A DNA stretch of 64,000 nucleotides from AG25 sp035517615 (GTDB lineage: Bacteria > Gemmatimonadota > Gemmatimonadetes > Gemmatimonadales > GWC2-71-9): contig DATIYM010000050.1 of assembly GCA_035517615.1 (NCBI GenBank), positions 13,776-77,775 of the forward strand, written 5' to 3'. Position 1 is the first letter of the stretch; each line of letters opens with the position of its first letter. Under the pieces are notes generated by a model that was not told the origin of the DNA, did no database searches, and was given only the letters and a program-made list of their open reading frames with translations. Below, piece by piece: positions 1 to 10,795 of the stretch. The translations under genes were made by a program, and so were the position numbers.

Positions 1-557
1 TGCAACAGCGGCGAGTACCGCACTTCCACGTAGCGCACATGTTCCCGAGCCGCATCGATGACGAACTCGCGCGCGATGCGCTCGAGCGCGTCAGCCCGCT
101 GCATGATCGACAGCGTGACGTCGTAACGGGTGAGGTAATCTTCAAGACTGGTCGCACGCCCCCCCCACAGGGCCTGGCGCAACGCGTCGGGTGTGTCGGC
201 GGGCAGCCGTACGTTCTGGGCCCGTGCCAGCTCGAGCATGGTCTCGGGACGGAGCGAGCCATCGAGGTGAACGTGCAGCTCGACCTTGGGCCAGCGGCGC
301 AGCATCTCCTTGGTCAATGCCGGCGGGCCGCGGCGTCCTCCCACAATCACGCGGTACACCCCTCCCGCTTCGTGCACCGGGTCGGCCGCATCCACCGTGC
401 GACCCGTGCCGTCGGTCACGTAGGCGGCGGCGGCCGCGACCAGCGTTCCCAACTCGCGATCGAAGGTCTCGACGAGTTGCGCTACGGTCGCGCCGCGCGC
501 CACGTCGACCGCGCGCTCGTTGACGAAGACTCGGACGGTCGAATCGGAGGCGTTCAC
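1..557 (-). CDS. Adenosine deaminase with N-terminal beta-grasp-like extension (partial)
   Basis: Hydrolytic deamination of adenosine (or a related purine) to inosine. The 3' end runs off the window. From the GTG at 557 the reading frame is open to the edge (185 codons). Residues about 89-102 carry the family signature PKVELHVHLDGSLRPETMLE, with the metal-binding pair H95 and H97. The remaining sequence (SLEDYLTRYDVTL, YVEVRYSPLL) also fits the adenosine/AMP deaminase barrel. Residues 1-80 precede the barrel and resemble a small beta-grasp (ThiS/TGS-like) module: VRVFVNERAVDV, then GATV, YVTDGTGRTVD and YRVIV. Canonical enzymes begin a few residues before the HxH motif, so this is an added domain. 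A TAG stop lies 12 codons upstream and no better start exists between. The gene is divergent from the PhoB operon. Confidence 0.85.
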   Translation of the reverse strand, partial: MNASDSTVRVFVNERAVDVARGATVAQLVETFDRELGTLVAAAAAYVTDGTGRTVDAADPVHEAGGVYRVIVGGRRGPPALTKEMLRRWPKVELHVHLDGSLRPETMLELARAQNVRLPADTPDALRQALWGGRATSLEDYLTRYDVTLSIMQRADALERIAREFVIDAAREHVRYVEVRYSPLL

Positions 558-566
558 GGGCGAAAA

Positions 567-596
567 TTGCCAATGCGGCACTCCTGACGCTACCTT
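567..596 (+). promoter_or_regulatory. Candidate promoter of the DUF3006-phoB-phoR-ppk2 operon
   Basis: TTGCCA (567-572), an 18-nt spacer and TACCTT (591-596) lie about 29 nt before the DUF3006 start, with a good Shine-Dalgarno GGAGGT at 614-619. The same -10 hexamer appears at the ppx and threonine-synthase-like promoters. Two TGAC-containing 7-mers (583-589 and 594-600) are 11 bp apart and could be a degenerate PHO box; this is weak. Confidence 0.4.
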
Positions 597-624
597 GACC
601 GCCGTCGAGCGTTGGAGGTCCCGT

Positions 625-897
625 ATGAGCGAGTATCGCCTGACCATCGATCGCTTCGAGGAACAGCACGCCGTAGTCCTGGTGGACGGCACGCACTATT
701 TCGAGATCCCGCGCTGGATGCTGCCCGATCACACGACCGCGGACGACGTCGTGGCGGCTTCGGTTGCTGCCGAAGCCGATCGGATGGTGATCACGCTGCG
801 CCGTGATCCCGATGCGACGCGGCGCGCGAAGGCCGCCGCACGCGACGCGGTGCAGCGCCTCACGCGGCGCGACGGCGGCGGGAAAATCGACCTGTGA
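625..897 (+). CDS. DUF3006-family small protein
   Basis: A 90-residue cytoplasmic protein of unknown function. The N-terminal half (YRLTIDRFEEQHAVVLVDG, then FEIPRWMLPD) matches the short beta-rich pattern of DUF3006: a 'DRFE..AVVLVDG' strand pair followed by 'IPR..LP'. The C-terminal 35 residues are basic and helical. The start is set by GGAGGT at 614-619, 5 nt before ATG; a longer in-frame extension to 520 would run into the divergent neighbour. Its TGA overlaps the GTG start of the response regulator by 4 bp, so translation is probably coupled. No catalytic residues are recognisable. Confidence 0.75.
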   Translation: MSEYRLTIDRFEEQHAVVLVDGTHYFEIPRWMLPDHTTADDVVAASVAAEADRMVITLRRDPDATRRAKAAARDAVQRLTRRDGGGKIDL

Positions 898-1658
898 GCG
901 ACGAGGGGACCGGCATCCAGGCCGTGAGCGCTGCGGGCGCTCCCCAACGCGTGCTCGTGGTGGATGATGAGCCCGACATCACCGCGCTCGTCGCGTACCA
1001 TCTCGCGAAGCACGGCTACCGCGTGAGTACGGCTTCGAGCGGCCGCGACGCGTTGCGCGCCGCGCGCGAGGAGCGCCCCGACCTGATCGTGCTCGATCTC
1101 ATGCTCCCTGGAATCTCGGGATACGAAGTGCTGGCCGAGCTGCGCCGGCGGGATGAGACGAAAGATGTTGGCGTGATCGTGCTGACCGCGCGGAAGGACG
1201 AGGCGGATCGCATCAAGGGGCTTTCGCTCGGCGCCGACGACTACCTCCCGAAGCCGTTCTCGCCCCAGGAGCTCGTGCTCCGCGTTCGCGCCGTGCTGCG
1301 CCGCCTGGCCGCGCCCGCGGTCGCTTCGGGTGGACTCGTCACCGCCGGGACTATCGCCGTCGACAAGGCTGCCCATCGCGCCACCGTGAGCGGCGACGTC
1401 GTCGACCTCACTGCCACCGAATTCCGCTTGCTGTGCACGCTGATCGAGCGCCAGGGACGCGTGCAAAGTCGGGCACAGCTGCTTGAGACCGTATGGCAGG
1501 CACAGCCTGACATCCAAACGCGCACCGTGGACATGCACGTGCAGCGGTTGCGACAGAAGCTCGGACCGGCGGGTGACGTGATCGAGACCGTGCGCGGCGC
1601 CGGGTACCGCCTGAATGCCACCGGTGCGGCGCCCGTGCCCTCGCGCAAGCGGTCGTGA
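894..1658 (+). CDS. phoB: PhoB-like response regulator (OmpR family)
   Basis: Transcription factor of a two-component system, 254 aa. The receiver domain (about 18-135) has the acidic pocket D24/D25, phospho-acceptor D68 in LDLMLPG, T98 and K120 in LPKPF. A winged-helix OmpR/PhoB DNA-binding domain (about 155-245) ends with the typical RTVDMHVQRLRQKL and RGAGYR segments. It starts at GTG with a 4-bp overlap to the DUF3006 gene and overlaps the histidine kinase by 4 bp. The operon with a PAS-containing kinase, next to pst and polyphosphate genes, identifies it as the phosphate regulator. It is the likely binder of the 11-bp-period repeats found upstream of the phosphate genes in this window (inference). 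Confidence 0.9.
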   Translation: MSDEGTGIQAVSAAGAPQRVLVVDDEPDITALVAYHLAKHGYRVSTASSGRDALRAAREERPDLIVLDLMLPGISGYEVLAELRRRDETKDVGVIVLTARKDEADRIKGLSLGADDYLPKPFSPQELVLRVRAVLRRLAAPAVASGGLVTAGTIAVDKAAHRATVSGDVVDLTATEFRLLCTLIERQGRVQSRAQLLETVWQAQPDIQTRTVDMHVQRLRQKLGPAGDVIETVRGAGYRLNATGAAPVPSRKRS

Positions 1659-3397
1659 AACTCGCGGGCCGGCTGTTCCTCGGCTCGAGCCTTCTCCTCG
1701 CGATAACCGTCCTGGGCCTGATCCTCGCCGCTGATCAGCTGCTCCGCGGGCGAATCGAAAATCAAATGGCGCAGGGACTCGAGCGTGAAGCCCGCCTCGT
1801 CGCGGAGCTCCTGCCACACGACACCACCACCTGGGAAGACGCCGCGCGCCGACTGGGGGCGCTGATCGGCCACCGAATCACGCTGATCGATCCCGCCGGC
1901 CACGTGCGCGGGGATACGGAGTTCGACCGCGCGTCGCTGGCCCAGCTCGAGAACCATGCAGGGCGACCCGAAGTCAAACAGGCGCTCACGTCGGGAACCG
2001 GCCGCGGCCGGGACGAGCGCCTCAGCACGTCCACCAATGAGCGCCGACTGTACGTGGCGCTCCGATCCCCCGTGCCGGGCCTCGCGGTCGTGCGCCTCTC
2101 GACCACCGTCGATACGCTGGACGCCGAAATCGCGATAGTGGAGCGCGGCATCGGACTCGCAGGGCTCGCGGCGCTCGGCGTCGCGGGGTTCCTCGCCTGG
2201 ATCCTGAGCGGAACGGTCGTTCACCCCCTGGCACAGCTCGGCGGTGCGGCGCGCGCGATCGCCGCGGGCGAGCCTCCGAGCTTCCCGCATTCACGCGTCT
2301 CGGAAATCGCCGATCACACGTTCGCGCTGAGCCTGATGCACGAGCAGCTGCAGGAGCGGTTTAGTGAAATCCGCCGCGAGCGCGAGGAGATGCAAACACT
2401 GATCGAGTCCATGGCCGAAGGGGTGCTTGCCGCCGATGCGAGCGGCAACGTCGTGACGGTGAACAGTGCGGCGCGTCAGCTGCTCGGGATGGCGGCCCCG
2501 AGCAGCCTGCCTCTGCCGCCTCCGCCGCTCGGCGAATGGTTCCACGACAAGCAGGCGCGCGAACTGGTCCGCGACGCGTTCACCGGCAGCGAAATCGTCC
2601 AGCGCGAGCTGGACCTGGACGGGCGTTCCCTGCTCGTGACCACGCGCTCGCTGCCGAACGGTGGCGCGCTGCTCGTGTTTCGCGACGTGAGCGCGCTGCG
2701 CCGGCTCGAGGCGGTGCGCCGCGATTTCGTGGCCAACGTGTCGCACGAGCTCAAGACGCCGCTCACGTCCATAGCCGGCTACGCCGAGACCCTGGCGGCC
2801 GAAACCGAGCCCGCGAGCCAGCTCCACGGCTTCGCCGAAACCATTCTGAGTAATGCGCGTCGCATGCAGCGCCTCGTGGACGATCTGCTCGATCTCTCGC
2901 GCATCGAGTCGGGCGTCTGGAAGCCGAGCAAGCAGCTCGTGGATGTGGCGCTGGCGGCGGACGACGCGTGGAGCGGGTTCGCGGAACGGGCGCGCGCGCA
3001 GGAGGTGCGGTTCGACGTGGTGACGACGCCGAATGCGGAGACCGTCCTCGCCGATCCCGATGCGCTGCGCCAGATTTTCGTGAATCTGTTCGACAATGCC
3101 CTCCGGCACACGAAGAAGGGCGGGAGCATCACGGTCCGCGCGCAGGAGAGCACGGAGGGCGTGATGGTGGACGTCGAAGACACGGGGAGCGGCATGGCCC
3201 CCGAGCACCTGCCGCGAATTTTCGAACGCTTTTACCGGGCCGACGCGAGCCGCTCACGCGCCGAAGGGGGAACGGGCCTCGGCCTCTCGATCGTGAAGCA
3301 TTTGGTCGAGAGCCATCGGGGACGCGTGGCGGCAACCAGCGCCCTCGGTCGGGGCACGACCATCTCCCTGTTCTTCCCCGGCGAGCCCCGCGCCTAG
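1655..3397 (+). CDS. phoR: PhoR-like sensor histidine kinase
   Basis: Membrane sensor kinase, 580 aa, cognate to the upstream PhoB-like regulator. The order is: TM helix about 7-26, a periplasmic segment about 30-160, a second TM about 166-186, HAMP about 187-240, PAS about 248-345, HisKA with H364 in VSHELKTPL, and HATPase_c with N481 (NLFDNALRH) and the G boxes DTGSGM and GTGLGLSIV. The periplasmic loop of about 130 residues is longer than in E. coli PhoR and resembles Gram-positive or Thermotoga-type PhoR. The GTG start overlaps phoB by 4 bp. The following PPK2 gene starts on the next base after its stop codon. Confidence 0.9.
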   Translation: MKLAGRLFLGSSLLLAITVLGLILAADQLLRGRIENQMAQGLEREARLVAELLPHDTTTWEDAARRLGALIGHRITLIDPAGHVRGDTEFDRASLAQLENHAGRPEVKQALTSGTGRGRDERLSTSTNERRLYVALRSPVPGLAVVRLSTTVDTLDAEIAIVERGIGLAGLAALGVAGFLAWILSGTVVHPLAQLGGAARAIAAGEPPSFPHSRVSEIADHTFALSLMHEQLQERFSEIRREREEMQTLIESMAEGVLAADASGNVVTVNSAARQLLGMAAPSSLPLPPPPLGEWFHDKQARELVRDAFTGSEIVQRELDLDGRSLLVTTRSLPNGGALLVFRDVSALRRLEAVRRDFVANVSHELKTPLTSIAGYAETLAAETEPASQLHGFAETILSNARRMQRLVDDLLDLSRIESGVWKPSKQLVDVALAADDAWSGFAERARAQEVRFDVVTTPNAETVLADPDALRQIFVNLFDNALRHTKKGGSITVRAQESTEGVMVDVEDTGSGMAPEHLPRIFERFYRADASRSRAEGGTGLGLSIVKHLVESHRGRVAATSALGRGTTISLFFPGEPRA

Positions 3398-4267
3398 ATG
3401 CATCTCGACATCGCTCCGTTCCTCGCCAAGCAAGGGCGCCGTGTGCAGCTCGGCTCGTACGCCACGCACGTCGAGCCGTACTACGAATCAAACGATCACT
3501 ACAAATCCCTGCTGCAACGGCACCGGGAGCGGCTCAGTGATCTGCAGCAGCGGCTCTACTCCACGGATCGCTTTGCGCTGCTCGTGATTCTCCAGGGCAT
3601 GGACGCCTCGGGCAAAGACGGCGCCATCGGCCACGTCATGGCCGGCGTGAATCCCCAGGGGTGCGAGGTGACGAGCTTCAAACAACCCAGCGCGCACGAG
3701 CTGACACACGATTTCCTCTGGCGTGCCGTCGCCCGGCTGCCGGCCCGCGGCCGGATCGGGATCTTCAATCGATCGTACTACGAAGACGTGCTCGTCGTTC
3801 GTGTGCACCCCGAGCTGCTGCGCCAGCAGTCGGTGTCGGTTCATACGCCGGCCGAGCGGGTCTGGAAGGAACGGTACCAGTCGATCGTGGCGTTCGAGCA
3901 CCATCTGCATCGTAACGCCACGCGGATCGTCAAGATTTTCCTGCACGTCTCGCGCGCAGAGCAACGCAAACGGTTGCTCGCGCGCATTGAAGAGCCGCAC
4001 AAGAACTGGAAATTCAACATCGACGACATCCGCGAACGGCGGCATTGGGGGCGCTACATGGGGGCGTACGAGGCGTGCCTCGAGGAAACCGTCACGAAGC
4101 GCGCGCCGTGGTATGTCGTCCCCGCCGACGACAAGCCGAACGCGCGGCTGATCGTGTCGCAAATCATCATCGACGCGCTCGATGGCCTCGATCTACGCTT
4201 GCCCAAACTCACGGCCCAGCGGCGGCGCGAGCTCGACGCGATGCGACAACTGCTCGAGCGAAAGTGA
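3398..4267 (+). CDS. ppk2: Polyphosphate kinase 2 family protein
   Basis: Uses polyphosphate to phosphorylate nucleotides, or the reverse, 289 aa. Walker A is GMDASGKDG (67-75). The PPK2-specific block VNPQGCEVTSFKQPS follows, with Walker B/lid region GRIGIFNRSYYEDVLVV (about 118-134). The single-domain length is that of class I/III PPK2 enzymes. Substrate preference (AMP, ADP or GDP) cannot be read reliably from sequence. It abuts phoR with zero spacing and is the last gene of the phoBR transcript, which puts polyphosphate use under the same control as phosphate sensing. Confidence 0.9.
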   Translation: MHLDIAPFLAKQGRRVQLGSYATHVEPYYESNDHYKSLLQRHRERLSDLQQRLYSTDRFALLVILQGMDASGKDGAIGHVMAGVNPQGCEVTSFKQPSAHELTHDFLWRAVARLPARGRIGIFNRSYYEDVLVVRVHPELLRQQSVSVHTPAERVWKERYQSIVAFEHHLHRNATRIVKIFLHVSRAEQRKRLLARIEEPHKNWKFNIDDIRERRHWGRYMGAYEACLEETVTKRAPWYVVPADDKPNARLIVSQIIIDALDGLDLRLPKLTAQRRRELDAMRQLLERK

Positions 4268-4294
4268 CGCGCCTCACCAAATCCCTCCCCTGAG

Positions 4295-4323
4295 CTGTTA
4301 CCTATCCTTCACATAGCCGTTAT
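4295..4323 (+). promoter_or_regulatory. PHO-box-like triple repeat upstream of the glycosyltransferase operon
   Basis: Three 7-mers start exactly 11 bp apart: CTGTTAC (4295), CCTTCAC (4306) and CCGTTAT (4317). This matches the 7+4 geometry of PhoB direct repeats, with CTGTTAC in place of the enterobacterial CTGTCAT. A -10-like CATAAC (4338-4343) and the ATG at 4358 follow, without an evident ribosome binding site. Confidence 0.6.
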
Positions 4324-4357
4324 CCACATTTGACGTTCATAACCCATCGTTTCCCCT

Positions 4358-5503
4358 ATGCGAATTGGGCTCGTGACCGATACCTACGTCCCCCAGGTAA
4401 ACGGGGTGACCACCATTGTCCGGCGAAGTGCGCTCGCCCTTTCGGGCGCCAACCACGACGTTGCGGTCGTGGCGCCGCGATACCCCGGCCCAGCTCCCGG
4501 CGGAGGCTTCCCCGAGCTCCGCGTGCGATCGCTGCCGTTCCCGCCCTATCCAGCGATCCGGCTTTCCCTTCCGCCCCGTGGTGCCGTCGCCCGCTTTCTC
4601 GATGCGTTTGAACCCGATGTCGTCCATGTGCACACCGAGGGGACGCTGGGATCCGTAGGCCGCCGCTACGCCCTCAAGCGACGCATTCCGCTCGTCACGT
4701 CGTTTCACACCGACTTCCCCCGCTACACGGCCCATTACGGCGTGGCGCCGCTCGCGCCGGCGGTGTGGAAGTGGCTCACCTGGTTTCACGGCCCTGCCGC
4801 GATGACGCTCACGCCGGGGGCCGCGCTGCGCGATGAGCTGGAGTGGCGCGTCGGGCACGCCACGCTGTGGGGACGCTGCATCGATACGCGCGAGTTCCAT
4901 CCCTCGCGCCGCAACGCGGGATGGCGGCGCTGGCTCGCGGGCGGCGACGACACCGTGGTGGTGCTGCACGTCGGCCGGCTCGCGCCCGAGAAGGGCCTGG
5001 ACGTGCTGATCGAGAGCTGGAAAGCGGCGCGCGAGCAGCTTGGCCAGCGCGCGACGTTCGTGGTGGCCGGCGAAGGGCCGCTCAAATCGCACATCATGCA
5101 GCAGCTGCCGTTCGTGCGCGCCCTCGGCTTCCTGCCACGACACCAGCTGGCAACGCTGTACGCAAGCGCGGATCTCTGCGTGCTCCCCTCCCACACCGAG
5201 ACCTGCGGACTCGTGGCCCTCGAGGCGATGGCCTCGGGAATTCCGGTCATTGCCGCCGATGCCGGAGGACTGCGGGAAAGTGTCAACGAGCAAAACGGGA
5301 TACTGGTGGCCCCGAACGATGCGTTCGGGTTTGCCATGGCGATCGAGAATCTCGTGCGCGATTCGGCACGGCGATTCGCCCTCGCCGCCGCGGCGCGGGA
5401 ACGCGCCCTCGAGCGCGATAGCGCTCGCGAAGACGCCGAACTGATCGAGCTGTATGCCCGGCTCGTAACGGCCTCTGAAGGAGCCCCCGCATGCGCCGCG
5501 TAA
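4358..5503 (+). CDS. GT4-family glycosyltransferase, predicted lipid glycosyltransferase
   Basis: Retaining GT-B glycosyltransferase, 381 aa. The N-terminal Rossmann half starts MRIGLVTDTYVPQVNGV, and HVHTEG and SFHTDFPRYTAHYG follow. The C-terminal half has VGRLAPEKGLD and the E-x7-E donor motif in HTETCGLVALEAMASGIPV. This pattern (TDTY.PQVNGV..T, FHTDF) is shared by diacylglycerol glucosyl- and mannosyltransferases and SQDG-synthase-type enzymes. It sits behind PHO-box-like repeats and is followed by a phosphodiesterase and a PAP2 phosphatase. A role in replacing phospholipids with glycolipids under phosphate limitation is therefore likely (inference). It overlaps the next gene by 13 bp. 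Confidence 0.8.
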   Translation: MRIGLVTDTYVPQVNGVTTIVRRSALALSGANHDVAVVAPRYPGPAPGGGFPELRVRSLPFPPYPAIRLSLPPRGAVARFLDAFEPDVVHVHTEGTLGSVGRRYALKRRIPLVTSFHTDFPRYTAHYGVAPLAPAVWKWLTWFHGPAAMTLTPGAALRDELEWRVGHATLWGRCIDTREFHPSRRNAGWRRWLAGGDDTVVVLHVGRLAPEKGLDVLIESWKAAREQLGQRATFVVAGEGPLKSHIMQQLPFVRALGFLPRHQLATLYASADLCVLPSHTETCGLVALEAMASGIPVIAADAGGLRESVNEQNGILVAPNDAFGFAMAIENLVRDSARRFALAAAARERALERDSAREDAELIELYARLVTASEGAPACAA

Positions 5504-6318
5504 TTTTCGTCCTGGCCGATGGCCTGCGCCCCGATGCCATCTCGCGAGAGCGCATGCCGACCCTCAGCGTCCTGCGGGACGGCTTCACGCACGCACCGAT
5601 CGCCACCACGATCCGGCCGAGCGCCACGGTGGCGGCCCTGGCGTCGCTCGCCACGGGCGTGAGCCCCGAAACGCACCGCTTGATCGAGCCAGGCCTTGGC
5701 TTCCTGCCGCGGCTTCGCACGCTCCGCCCGGTCGCTCGGGAGCTGGCCAGAAGCGGAGTAGAAACGGTCATCGCGACCGGCGAGCTCGCGCCGGGAGCGC
5801 TCCCCATCGCGTGGGCGCTCGCCGCCACCGCGGGCGCACGCCGGATCGTGGCCGCAGGAAAGCACGCGGGCGAGACCGCGCACACGGCTCACCGGCTGTA
5901 TCTCGAAGGCGGCGAGGGTCTGGTTTTCGTGTATCTCCCGGACTGCGATCGCGCGGGACATGCGCACGGCTGGATGTCGGAGCCGTACCTCGACGCGACC
6001 CGCCACGTCGATGCCGCGATTCAGACGCTGGCCATGCACGCGAGTGACGCCCTGCTGATCATCACGGCCGATCACGGGGGCGGTGGCGTCAGGCACGATG
6101 ACCACGACGAGCCTCATCCGGTGAACGACGCGATTCCGCTCGTCTTCGCGGGACCCCGCGTCACGCGCCGGCACCGGCTCCCGCTCCCGGTCTCGATTCT
6201 CGATCTCCCGCCGACCATCCTGTGGTGGTTTGGATGCGAGGTGCCTGCGTGCTACGAGGGCCAGCCGCTGTACGACGCGTTCGAATGCGCGGAAGCCGCG
6301 GAACCGGTTCCGGCCTGA
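5491..6318 (+). CDS. Type I phosphodiesterase / alkaline-phosphatase superfamily protein
   Basis: Predicted metal-dependent phosphodiesterase or phosphatase, 275 aa. It opens with VIFVLADGLRPDAIS (first metal aspartate) and has TIRPSATVAALASLATG, which contains the likely Thr/Ser nucleophile region. It closes with LIITADHGGGG and a downstream His cluster (the Asp-His metal pair). This is the fold of nucleotide pyrophosphatases and PlcP-like enzymes. There is no signal peptide, so it is probably cytoplasmic or membrane-associated. The start at ATG 5491 is backed by GAAGGAG 7 bases upstream. Within a Pho-type operon with a glycosyltransferase and PAP2 it may act on phospholipid headgroups; the substrate is not provable from sequence. 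Confidence 0.75.
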   Translation: MRRVIFVLADGLRPDAISRERMPTLSVLRDGFTHAPIATTIRPSATVAALASLATGVSPETHRLIEPGLGFLPRLRTLRPVARELARSGVETVIATGELAPGALPIAWALAATAGARRIVAAGKHAGETAHTAHRLYLEGGEGLVFVYLPDCDRAGHAHGWMSEPYLDATRHVDAAIQTLAMHASDALLIITADHGGGGVRHDDHDEPHPVNDAIPLVFAGPRVTRRHRLPLPVSILDLPPTILWWFGCEVPACYEGQPLYDAFECAEAAEPVPA

Positions 6319-6749
6319 TGCGCTGGATCACGCATCTCGGCGGCGCGCGTGCGACGATCGCGATCGGGCTGGCACTGCTGCCGTTCGGCGGCGCGACGGC
6401 CCGCCTCGGCGCGACCATGCTCGTGGCCAACGCGTTGTCCCACGCCGCCGTCCAGGTTCTCAAACGCACCGTGGTTCGGACACGACCGTGCGATGGCAGT
6501 GGACAGCCGCTCGCGGTGGTCGATGTGCCCGACCCGTTCTCGTTTCCTTCCGGTCACACGGCGGCCGCGACGGCTCTCGCCGCCTGCGCGATTCTGGCTG
6601 ACCCGCTCGCCGCTCTCGTTGCCGTTCCGCTGGCACTGCTCGTGGGCTATTCGCGTATTCGGCTGCGGGTGCATCACCTGAGCGATGTGATCGCGGGAGC
6701 GCTGCTGGGGTTGGGCGGAGCGCTCGCGGCCGCACGCTTGATCGGCTGA
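6318..6749 (+). CDS. PAP2-family membrane phosphatase
   Basis: Small integral-membrane phosphatidic-acid-phosphatase-type enzyme, 143 aa. The three catalytic motifs are present: KRTVVRTRP, FSFPSGHTAA and SRIRLRVHHLSDV, giving the K/R, PSGH and H..D residues. Hydrophobic segments surround them (about 12-40, 85-112 and 120-142). The ATG at 6318 overlaps the TGA of the phosphodiesterase by one base (TGATG). An in-frame upstream extension exists but lies wholly inside that gene. It probably dephosphorylates a lipid phosphate to diacylglycerol, the acceptor that the operon's glycosyltransferase would use (inference). Confidence 0.8.
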   Translation: MRWITHLGGARATIAIGLALLPFGGATARLGATMLVANALSHAAVQVLKRTVVRTRPCDGSGQPLAVVDVPDPFSFPSGHTAAATALAACAILADPLAALVAVPLALLVGYSRIRLRVHHLSDVIAGALLGLGGALAAARLIG

Positions 6750-6792
6750 TCGAGGCACCCCCCCGCCCACGACAATCTTCAGTAGCCTCAAG

Positions 6793-6840
6793 GTGTTACA
6801 TAGCTGTTACTATCGCCGTCCCTCAGCGAAAGGCTACCTT
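6793..6840 (+). promoter_or_regulatory. PHO-box-like repeats and -10 of the ppx-ppk1 operon
   Basis: GTGTTAC (6793-6799) and CTGTTAC (6804-6810) are 11 bp apart; a third position (6815-6821) is degenerate. A -10-like TACCTT (6835-6840) follows. The ppx ATG is at 6888. The repeats lie in the 138-bp gap after the PAP2 gene. Confidence 0.6.
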
Positions 6841-6887
6841 TTAGGCGCCCTTACCCTCAAAACCACAGACTTTACAGGGCGTCGATC

Positions 6888-8560
6888 ATGATCAGCTCAC
6901 GCACCGCGCCTGCCGGCACGGAAACGACCGGGACTGTCATCCCTGCCAGTGCCGTGCTGCCTCGCCTCGCGGCGGTGGACATCGGCACGAACTCGATTCG
7001 GCTCGTCGTGGCCGAGCTGCAGCCCGACGGCAGTTATCGCGTCCTCGACGAGGACCGGGAAATGACCCGGCTCGGGACCGGTTTGTTTGAAACCGGGGAG
7101 TTGCGTCCGGAAACGATGGAGCTGTCGCTGCAGGTCATCGGGCGCATGAAGGCCATCGCCGAAGGCTTCGCCGTGCAGGACCTCCGGGCGATCGCGACCA
7201 GTGCCGTGCGGGAAGCCTCGAACGGGCGTGAGTTCTGCAACGAAGCGTGGCGGCGCTGCCGCGTCCGCATCGAGGTCGTGTCGCCCGAGGAAGAAGCCAA
7301 GCTCGTCTTCAAGAGCGTGGCCCGGCATTACCGGCTCGATGACCAGCTGACCGCCATCGTCGATATCGGTGGCGGGTCAACCGAGGTCATTCTCGCGGCC
7401 GGCGGCGTGGTCGACCAATTGCATTCGCTGCCACTCGGAGCGGTCCGCCTCACCGAGCGATACGTGAGATCGGATCCCCTCAAGAATCGCCACTGGAAGC
7501 AGCTGCGCCGGGCCATCGATCAGGAAATCGAGCACGCGATTGGGACGCCCCCCTTCGTGGCCGAGGTCATGATCGGAAGCGGCGGCACGTTCACGAATCT
7601 GGTGGAGATGGCGCAGGCCGAGCGCGACGAGCGGGTGTCGTCCATTCGCGACTATACGCTGGGACGTGCCGAAGTCGTACGCCTGCTCGATCGACTGCGC
7701 GAGACTCCCCTCGCGCTCAGGCGTCAGATTCCGGGCCTCAATCCGAAGCGCGCCGACATCATGCTGGCCGGTGCGGCCGTCGTATCGCGGCTGACCAAAC
7801 AGCTGGGCACGGTGCGAATCCTCGTCAACGACCGTGGAATCCGTGACGGCGTGCTGCTCTCGATGATCGAAGAGCTGCAGGGCGCCGCGGTCAAAGCGCC
7901 GGCGCCCGTCGCCACCCGGCTCGAAGCCGCGCGCCGCTTCGCGCGGCAGTGCCGGTCGAATGAGCGCCACTGCGAGCACGTGGGGCGGCTCGCGTCACAG
8001 CTGTTCGATGCGCTGCGCGACGCGTTCGCGCTGCCGGAACCCGCGCGCGACGTCCTGCAGGCGGCCGCCCTGTTGCACGACGTCGGATACCTCGTGAACC
8101 ACGAGAAGCATCACAAGCACGCCTATCACCTCATCATGAACGGCGACTTGCGCGGTTTCTCGGCGCGCGAGATCGAGCTGATCGCCAATGTGGCGCGGTA
8201 TCATCGCCGGGCATTCCCCAAGCGGCGTCACAAGAATTTTGCGCGGCTCGATCGGGTCGAGCGCCGGCTGGTGCGCCGGTTGAGCGGCATTCTGCGCGTG
8301 GCGGACGGGCTCGATCGGACGCACTCGCAGGCGGTCACTGGACTGCGCTGCCGGATGGGCGATGGCTGGGTGCGCGTCCTCGTCACGGCGAGCCGTGATC
8401 CCGGCATCGAGCTCGATGACGCGCAGCGGAAGGCCGACCTGTTCGAGCGGGCGTTCAAGAGCGCCCTCACGCTGTCCTGGGTGCAGCCCAAGACGACCAC
8501 GGTGCGGCGCGAGCATCCGTCGATCCGCCGCGCCGCCGGTACACCGGTCCGGAGTGCGGC

Positions 8561-8564
<4 letters not shown>
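6888..8564 (+). CDS. ppx: Exopolyphosphatase / pppGpp phosphatase (Ppx-GppA) with HD domain
   Basis: Degrades polyphosphate processively and possibly pppGpp; 558 aa. The ASKHA ATPase fold begins at AAVDIGTNSIRLVVAEL (about 29-45) and includes AIVDIGGGSTEVI and MIGSGGTFTNL. The C-terminal part from about 345 contains an HD-type domain with LLHDVGYLVNHEKHHKHAYHL (HD near 396), as in the long Ppx form. It begins about 50 nt after the predicted -10. It overlaps ppk1 by 4 bp (GTGA), so polymer synthesis and degradation are translated from one message. Confidence 0.92.
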
Positions 8565-10789
<2,225 letters not shown>

Positions 10790-10795
10790 GCACGC

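Noticed and set aside
729..1817. Long minus-strand open frame (about 360 codons) over phoB
   Set aside because: Shadow of the phoB frame in GC-rich DNA; Arg/Ala/His-rich, no motifs, while the plus strand encodes an intact response regulator.
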